18,247 nt of DNA from Prevotella sp. CAG:617. GTDB lineage: Bacteria; Bacteroidota; Bacteroidia; Bacteroidales; Bacteroidaceae. Under the pieces are notes generated by a model. It was not told the origin of the DNA. It saw only the letters and a list, made by a program, of their open reading frames with translations, and did not search any database. The translations under genes were made by a program, and so were the position numbers. Shown here piece by piece: positions 13,690 to 18,247 of this stretch (position 1 is the first letter of the stretch; every line of letters begins with the position of its first letter). The stretch lies in NCBI GenBank assembly GCA_000438115.1, contig FR903583.1:1-18247 (forward strand). Reading direction: 5' to 3'.

Positions 13690-15789
13690 ATGAGAATTTT
13701 GAATCTTATTTGGGCGCTTTTGTTAATGACTCATGTAACGGTTGCGGCCAAAGTGATTAAGGTGGCTTGTGTAGGCAACAGCATTACGTATGGAGCAAAT
13801 ATCCTCAATCGGGAACAAAACAGCTACCCGGCGCAGCTTCAGGCTTATTTGGGCGGAGAGTATGAGGTGCGCAATTACGGTGTGTCGGGGACGACATTGC
13901 TTTCAAAAGGCGATTATCCTTATACCGCTACACCGGCATACCGGCAGGCCTTGGATTTTCAGCCGGATATAGTATTGATTAAGTTGGGTACGAATGATAC
14001 GAAACCGCAGAACTGGCGGTTTCATCATGAGTTTGAAGCGGATTATCAGAAACTGATAGAACAGTTCAGGAATCTGGATTCGCACCCGAGAATTATTCTG
14101 CTGGTTCCGGTGCGCTGCTTCCTGACCGACGAAACGTCAATCAGTCCGCTTCGCATCAGTCAGTCGGTACGGCCTGCGGTGGAGCAGATAGCCTGGAAGA
14201 ACGGTTTGGAAATACTGAATCTTTACAGCCTGTTCGGAGATAACTGGGAATCGCATCTTATGCCCGACCGCCTGCATCCGTCAGCCATCGGAGCCGGACG
14301 GATGGCGCAGGTCATTGGGGCTTATCTCAAACAGGCGTATGCGACATGCCATACGCAGGATATGCCTTTTCTGAAAGATGCTGCAACATTTAATTTTCAT
14401 GGTTATTGCGGATATGATTTCCGGTTTGAAGGCGTAAACTGCAAGATTGTAAAGCCTTATGGTGAGGCTCCCGGAAAACCGTGGGTCATCCGGGCACGTT
14501 TCTGGGGGCATGAACCGCAAACGGATATCGCATTGCTGGAACATGGTTTTCATATTATGTATTGTGACGTGACTGACATGTATGGTAGTCCTGAAGCCGT
14601 AAAGCGCTGGAACCGGTTTTATAAAATGATGGTGAAACAGGGTTTCCGGCGTCAGGTCGTGTTGGAAGGGATGAGCCGCGGAGGGCTGATTGTTTATAAT
14701 TGGGCGGCAGAAAATCCGAATAAGGTGGCGTGTATATATGCCGATGCGCCGGTAATGGACATAAAGAGCTGGCCCATGGGGTGCGGAAAGGGGCAGGAAT
14801 CAGCCGATGATACAAAACGTATGCTGTCGGCCTATGGTTTTGCTGATGAAGAGGAGGCCAGGGCATGGTCGCGGAATCCGCAGGACAGGGCAAAGGTGAT
14901 TGCGCGGGCTAAGATTCCCTGTCTGCACGTGGTGGGCGATGTGGATACGGTAGTTCCGGTTGATGAAAATACGACGCCGTTTGTTACGGCCATGCAAAAA
15001 TATGGCGGACAGATAAAGGTCGTTCATAAGCCGGGCATAGGCCATCATCCTCATTCGCTGGCTAATCCGAGGACTATTGTTGATTTCATTTTGAGGGCTA
15101 CCGGACTATATGTCAATGAGTGTACGCATGCCGTGCCGGGCAATGAATATCGCGAGGGAGCAGGATGGAAACCGGGGACGGAGTGGCATGCTCAGGCTGA
15201 GGATATCCGGCAGACGCTCAAAGGGCGGCACTTGAAACTGTTGTGGCTGGGCAATTCGATTTCGCAAGGATGGGGCGGCCGGCGCGCGGCGGTAACCTAT
15301 AAGCCCGGGCTGGAGGTCATGGATAGTACGGCGTGGGAAACGGCCGGAATATCCGGTGACGGTACGCAACATTTGCTCTGGCGGTTGCAGCATGATGATT
15401 ATAACGTTTGCCGGCCGGAAAATGTAGTGATAGCTATTGGGGTGAACAACCTGATTGGAGGATATGACGAGCCGGAATACGTGGCTGAAGGCATCATAAA
15501 GGTAACGGAAGAGGCGGAAAGGCAGTTCCCGCAGGCACGTATTTGGGTGCTTGGTCTCCTGCCGGCCGGCAAGGATGCGGAGAGCCGGCTGAGGATGCAG
15601 GCGAATGCGGTTCATGAACTCTTGCAGAAACATGAATTCGGCCGCGCCAGATATGTGAATCCTTCTGCTTGGTTCTTGACCGAAGATGGGAAAGCCCGGA
15701 GCGATTATTACACGGGCGACTATATTCATCTTTCAACAGAAGGATACAGGCGATGGGCTGAAGAGGTAAAAAAGATGACGGGGATGTAA
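13690..15789 (+). CDS. Secreted three-domain hydrolase: SGNH - alpha/beta hydrolase - SGNH
   Basis: Counted from the ATG at 13690, the protein has 699 residues, with a signal peptide at about 1-19 ('MRILNLIWALLLMTHVTVAA'). Domain 1 (about 22-216, SGNH) has 'GNSIT' Ser31, 'GVSG' Gly67, 'GTND' Asn102 and 'PDRLH' Asp193/His196. Domain 2 (about 235-475, alpha/beta hydrolase) has nucleophile elbow 'GMSRGG' Ser329, acid 'GDVDT' Asp417 or 419, and 'GIGHHPH' with His452 or 453. Domain 3 (about 512-699, SGNH) has 'GNSIS' Ser523, 'GISG' Gly556, 'GVNN' Asn586 and 'GDYIH' Asp677/His680. All three sites look complete. Several esterase activities on one decorated polysaccharide are inferred; the true esters are unknown. 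An earlier GTG at 13621 overlaps the previous stop but adds an unlikely leader before the signal peptide. Domain 3 resembles the preceding gene's product, while domain 1 is more distant. Confidence 0.87.
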   Translation: MRILNLIWALLLMTHVTVAAKVIKVACVGNSITYGANILNREQNSYPAQLQAYLGGEYEVRNYGVSGTTLLSKGDYPYTATPAYRQALDFQPDIVLIKLGTNDTKPQNWRFHHEFEADYQKLIEQFRNLDSHPRIILLVPVRCFLTDETSISPLRISQSVRPAVEQIAWKNGLEILNLYSLFGDNWESHLMPDRLHPSAIGAGRMAQVIGAYLKQAYATCHTQDMPFLKDAATFNFHGYCGYDFRFEGVNCKIVKPYGEAPGKPWVIRARFWGHEPQTDIALLEHGFHIMYCDVTDMYGSPEAVKRWNRFYKMMVKQGFRRQVVLEGMSRGGLIVYNWAAENPNKVACIYADAPVMDIKSWPMGCGKGQESADDTKRMLSAYGFADEEEARAWSRNPQDRAKVIARAKIPCLHVVGDVDTVVPVDENTTPFVTAMQKYGGQIKVVHKPGIGHHPHSLANPRTIVDFILRATGLYVNECTHAVPGNEYREGAGWKPGTEWHAQAEDIRQTLKGRHLKLLWLGNSISQGWGGRRAAVTYKPGLEVMDSTAWETAGISGDGTQHLLWRLQHDDYNVCRPENVVIAIGVNNLIGGYDEPEYVAEGIIKVTEEAERQFPQARIWVLGLLPAGKDAESRLRMQANAVHELLQKHEFGRARYVNPSAWFLTEDGKARSDYYTGDYIHLSTEGYRRWAEEVKKMTGM

Positions 15790-15826
15790 TCTCTTCGTTT
15801 TTTTCGACGGTTCCGGTTATTTTGAA

Positions 15827-15834
15827 TAACTTTG
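15827..15834 (+). promoter_or_regulatory. -7 box of the rmuC operon
   Basis: TAACTTTG fits TAnnTTTG, about 60 bases before the rmuC start. Upstream, TTTC at 15802-15805 (21 bases away) is the nearest to a TTTG box. The preceding gene stops at 15789, so this separates the esterase run from the housekeeping genes. Confidence 0.5.
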
Positions 15835-15892
15835 CATGAGGCCTTGTAAGCTATGATACAGGCTTCATGCATTTTTTTGAAGAAGGATTGCT

Positions 15893-17056
15893 ATGCAGGA
15901 AATATTATTTTTGTTGTTGGGGATGATGCTGGGAGGTGTAGCCATGTGGCTGTACTGCCGGGGCCAGATGTCGCGCCATGAGGCAGCGGTAGAGGCCCGT
16001 ATGCGTGAGGAAATGACCCGGCGTGAAAATTCCGAACGGGCCAATGCCGAGGCGTTGCGTCACGAGTTGCGGGCTATCAGTGCCGAAATGTTGGCTTCAC
16101 AAAGCAGCCGGTTGCGGCAGGCACATATGGAGCAACTCGAAACGCTGCTCTCGCCTTTGGAAAAAGACCTCTCGCGCTTCCGACAGCAGTTTACGGAAAC
16201 CAATGCTTCAATGAAGCAGCAGGTGGAGGATTTGTTTAAGGAGACCATGACACTCGGGCACAAGGCCGAGGCCCTGGCCAAGGCCATGACAACCGATTCC
16301 AAACGGCAGGGAGATTGGGGCGAAGCCGTGTTGCGTAATATCCTGGAGGCTTCGGGACTGACGGAAGGCCGTGATTTTGAACTGCAGGTGCATACACGCA
16401 ACGAAGACGGCAGTATGCTCATACCTGACGTGGTTGTACATCTGCCCGAAGGACGTAATGTGATTATTGACTCGAAAGTGTCACTCACTGCCTTTACGCG
16501 CTATGCCGGAACAACGGATAAACTGGAAGCGGAAGCACAACTCAAGGAGCATCTGCGCTCGGTGAGGGCTCACGTACGCGAATTGAGCCGTAAGGATTAC
16601 AGCCGGGTTGTGGAAGGCAGCATCGGTTATGTGCTGATGTTCATTCCCAACGAATCCGCTTATGTGGCGGCCGTGAATGCCGACCCGACACTGACCACCG
16701 ATGCCTACCGCGAGCATGTGATTGTATTGAATCCTACCAATTTGCTGATGGCTTTGCAGTTGGCTTATAACTTGTGGCAGACACAGTTGCGTGAAGCCGG
16801 TGTGAAGGACATTTATAATTCAGCTGAACGGCTGTACAAGAAATTTACGCTGTTTGCCGGTAATTTTGTTAAAGTGGGAGAGCAGATAGAGCGGCTTTCA
16901 GCAACTTACGAGCAGTCGCGCAGGCAGTTGTGTCAGGGACGTGACAATATAGTCAGTCAGTTGGAACGGTGGCGCGAAAAAGGGCTGATGCCCAAGGAGC
17001 GTATTCCCGACAGTTTGACCGACGATTGTACGGAAACCGAATCAATAACGCCATGA
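15893..17056 (+). CDS. rmuC: DNA recombination protein RmuC
   Basis: The product is 387 residues. A membrane helix at about 4-21 anchors it ('ILFLLLGMMLGGVAMWLY'), a long charged coiled coil follows (about 28-130), then the RmuC core: 'RQGDWGEAVLRNILEASGL' (138-156), 'PDVVVHLPEGRNVIIDSKVS' (178-197) and 'AYVAAVNADP'. Glu144, Asp179 and Asp193-x-Lys195 fit a PD-(D/E)xK nuclease-like site. In E. coli, RmuC limits rearrangements at inverted repeats and is proposed to act as a nuclease; that role is carried over here. 'GGATTGCT' precedes the ATG, with a weak purine-rich ribosome site (AAGAAGGA). The stop overlaps the next start as ATGA, so the two genes are co-translated. Confidence 0.93.
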   Translation: MQEILFLLLGMMLGGVAMWLYCRGQMSRHEAAVEARMREEMTRRENSERANAEALRHELRAISAEMLASQSSRLRQAHMEQLETLLSPLEKDLSRFRQQFTETNASMKQQVEDLFKETMTLGHKAEALAKAMTTDSKRQGDWGEAVLRNILEASGLTEGRDFELQVHTRNEDGSMLIPDVVVHLPEGRNVIIDSKVSLTAFTRYAGTTDKLEAEAQLKEHLRSVRAHVRELSRKDYSRVVEGSIGYVLMFIPNESAYVAAVNADPTLTTDAYREHVIVLNPTNLLMALQLAYNLWQTQLREAGVKDIYNSAERLYKKFTLFAGNFVKVGEQIERLSATYEQSRRQLCQGRDNIVSQLERWREKGLMPKERIPDSLTDDCTETESITP

Positions 17057-17670
17057 ACAGTATTGTTGAGACATGCATGCATGCTTTTGTGTGGTGCTGC
17101 CGGGTGCGTCATCGGCGGGGCTATGGCGTGCATTCGCCGTATGCTTATAATTTGATTAAGCAGGTGTTTTTTGAAACGGAAACTTTTTATGCATACGAAG
17201 AGTTGCAGCATACGGTAGGGCGCGGACGCAGTTTCTGGCAGACCAAAACCGACCGTCTGATGTTGCGCCTGGCCAACGAGGTGCAGCCCCAGCGTATTTG
17301 GGTATGCGGGCCGCAACTTGACGCGCCGGCCTGCTATGCCTCAGCCGGATGTCGCAGAGCCAAGCGTATCGATTGGTCGGAACAGACAGCTGTATGGCCT
17401 GATAATTTGCAGTTGCAGCAACCTTTGGTCGACTTTTGGATGTGGGAGGCAAAAACACTTGATCTGAACAGGTTTGAGAAAATGGCAGCAACAGTGGCCG
17501 AACCTTCGGTGGCGGTAGTGTTTGACATACATCGTTCACGAAGTGCTTTGCGCTTGTGGAAAAATATTGAGCACCATCCGCTTTCGGTTGTTACCTTTGA
17601 TTTATATGATGTAGGAGTGGTGTTTTTCAACCGTCAGTATAATAAACAGTCGTACAAGGTTTGTTTTTGA
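17053..17670 (+). CDS. Methyltransferase-like conserved Bacteroidetes protein
   Basis: The ATG at 17053 overlaps the rmuC stop (ATGA) and gives 205 residues. The N-terminus 'RRGYGVHSPYAYNLIKQVFF' followed by 'FYAYEEL' is the signature of a Bacteroidetes family often annotated as SAM-dependent methyltransferase-like or hypothetical, and the end 'VVTFDLYDVGVVFFNRQYNK' fits its last strands. The usual glycine-rich SAM motif after the first strand is poor here: the strand 'PQRIWVCGP' is followed by 'QLDAPACYASAGC'. SAM binding is therefore doubtful, and the function is unknown. Longer readings that start inside rmuC (for example at 16969) would overlap it by about 85 bases and are not supported. 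It sits between rmuC and the adenosyltransferase gene in a likely operon. Confidence 0.75.
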   Translation: MNSIVETCMHAFVWCCRVRHRRGYGVHSPYAYNLIKQVFFETETFYAYEELQHTVGRGRSFWQTKTDRLMLRLANEVQPQRIWVCGPQLDAPACYASAGCRRAKRIDWSEQTAVWPDNLQLQQPLVDFWMWEAKTLDLNRFEKMAATVAEPSVAVVFDIHRSRSALRLWKNIEHHPLSVVTFDLYDVGVVFFNRQYNKQSYKVCF

Positions 17671-17695
17671 AGTCATCGATGTATATTATAAAGGA

Positions 17696-18211
17696 ATGAA
17701 ACAGTCCAAACTTATTTATACCCGCCGGGGAGACGGTGGAATGACCGATTGTCCCGGCAAGGGGCGGGTGAGGAAAGATGCGGCATGGATAGCCGTATTT
17801 GGAGATATTGATGAATTGAACGCGCATATAGGACTGTTGGCTGCCCGGTTGAACGGTTCTCCCGAAATCCGGGAACAGTTGCAGGATTGTCAGCGGATGC
17901 TTTTTGAGTTGGGGCATGTGTTGCAGACCCAACATGATGATGGCATACTGACTGCAGCTACATTGCGGCTTGAGCATTGGATTGACGGTATGACCGGGGA
18001 GTTGCCTGAGTTGCATCATTTTGTGCTGCCCGGGGGTAATCTGTCCGCTGCGCAGGCTCATGTATGCCGGACGGTATGCCGAAGACTTGAGCGTACCTGG
18101 GTACAGGTTATGGGAGAAACGAGCGGCACGGACATTGGCGGCGCTTATTCGTTTTTGAACCGCTTGTCAGATTATTTGTTTGTATTGGCACGTATGCTCA
18201 ATGCGGAATAA
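17696..18211 (+). CDS. PduO-type ATP:cob(I)alamin adenosyltransferase
   Basis: This 171-residue protein transfers the adenosyl group of ATP to cob(I)alamin or its precursor, making the B12 coenzyme, in the cytoplasm. Its motifs are those of the PduO/MMAB type: N-terminal ATP loop 'YTRRGDGGMT' (8-17), 'RVRK' (24-27), 'GDIDELNAHIG' (36-46), 'FVLPGG' (109-114), 'CRRLER' (128-133) and 'NRLSDYLFVLAR' (155-166). The length is close to the family's bacterial members. The ATG at 17696 follows AAAGG very closely and comes 25 bases after the previous stop, so it probably shares the rmuC transcript. No other B12 or B12-dependent gene is in the window, so this may be a salvage enzyme serving methylmalonyl-CoA mutase elsewhere; that part is inference. 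Confidence 0.93.
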   Translation: MKQSKLIYTRRGDGGMTDCPGKGRVRKDAAWIAVFGDIDELNAHIGLLAARLNGSPEIREQLQDCQRMLFELGHVLQTQHDDGILTAATLRLEHWIDGMTGELPELHHFVLPGGNLSAAQAHVCRTVCRRLERTWVQVMGETSGTDIGGAYSFLNRLSDYLFVLARMLNAE

Positions 18212-18247
18212 ATAAGGCCATTGCACCAATCCGCCTTTAGTAGGAAC

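Noticed and set aside
15758..15805. Terminator after the three-domain hydrolase (GAAGAG/CTCTTC before a T run)
   Set aside because: The stem is only six bases with a loop of about 25, too weak to claim despite the T run.
16969..17052. Longer start for the methyltransferase-like gene inside rmuC
   Set aside because: The added residues come from the rmuC coding region in another frame, and the ATGA overlap gives a natural start at 17053.
1..18247. CRISPR array, tRNA, rRNA, insertion sequence or phage genes
   Set aside because: No regularly spaced repeats, cloverleaf-like segment, transposase or integrase motif was found; the only large repeat is the regulator duplication.

Overview
The window looks like a chromosomal segment of a gut-type Bacteroidales bacterium (Bacteroides/Phocaeicola/Parabacteroides-like). 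The evidence is several promoters of the Bacteroidetes form (TAnnTTTG, one with a TTTG box 19 bases upstream), the tail of what looks like a hybrid two-component regulator, TPR-membrane-HTH regulators, a DUF3244-like secreted protein, a DUF5077/DUF3472 secreted protein with a type IX-like C-terminal domain, and many SGNH esterase domains. I cannot name the species from sequence alone.

Layout. Positions 1-322 (+) are the AraC-type DNA-binding end of a regulator cut by the window edge. A converging transcription zone with strong inverted repeats follows (334-458). Positions 549-3947 (-) hold two tandem copies of a lipoprotein-TPR-membrane-HTH regulator. An extra A in an A7 tract at 2339-2345 removes the stop of the upstream copy, so the pair reads as one double-length ORF of 1132 residues. 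Next on the minus strand are a small DUF3244-like exported protein (4409-4810) and a type I glycerate kinase (5021-6085), each behind its own recognisable promoter. Positions 6242-8768 (-) are a decayed family 2 glycoside hydrolase (beta-galactosidase-like) with a nonsense codon and a large internal deletion. A divergent, intact AraC/cupin regulator (8877-9758) lies beside it. These last two loci look richer in A+T than their flanks (judged by eye).

Positions 9914-15789 (+) form a likely operon. It contains a secreted DUF5077-DUF3472-F5/8C protein with a type IX-like C-terminal domain, a cytoplasmic flavodoxin-fold protein, a secreted SGNH esterase, and a 699-residue secreted protein that joins three hydrolase domains (SGNH, alpha/beta hydrolase, SGNH) with all three catalytic sets visible. 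The inference is a de-esterification module acting on a decorated polysaccharide outside the cytoplasm; the substrate is unknown. A new promoter at about 15827 then starts a housekeeping run: rmuC, a methyltransferase-like gene overlapping it by ATGA, and a PduO-type cobalamin adenosyltransferase.

The points most worth a second look are the homopolymer-fused regulator duplication with patchy near-identity between copies, the triple-hydrolase polypeptide beside a paralogous single SGNH enzyme, the repeated hairpin that brackets the regulator pair, and the dead GH2 with an apparently live regulator. I found no CRISPR array, tRNA, rRNA, insertion sequence or phage gene.
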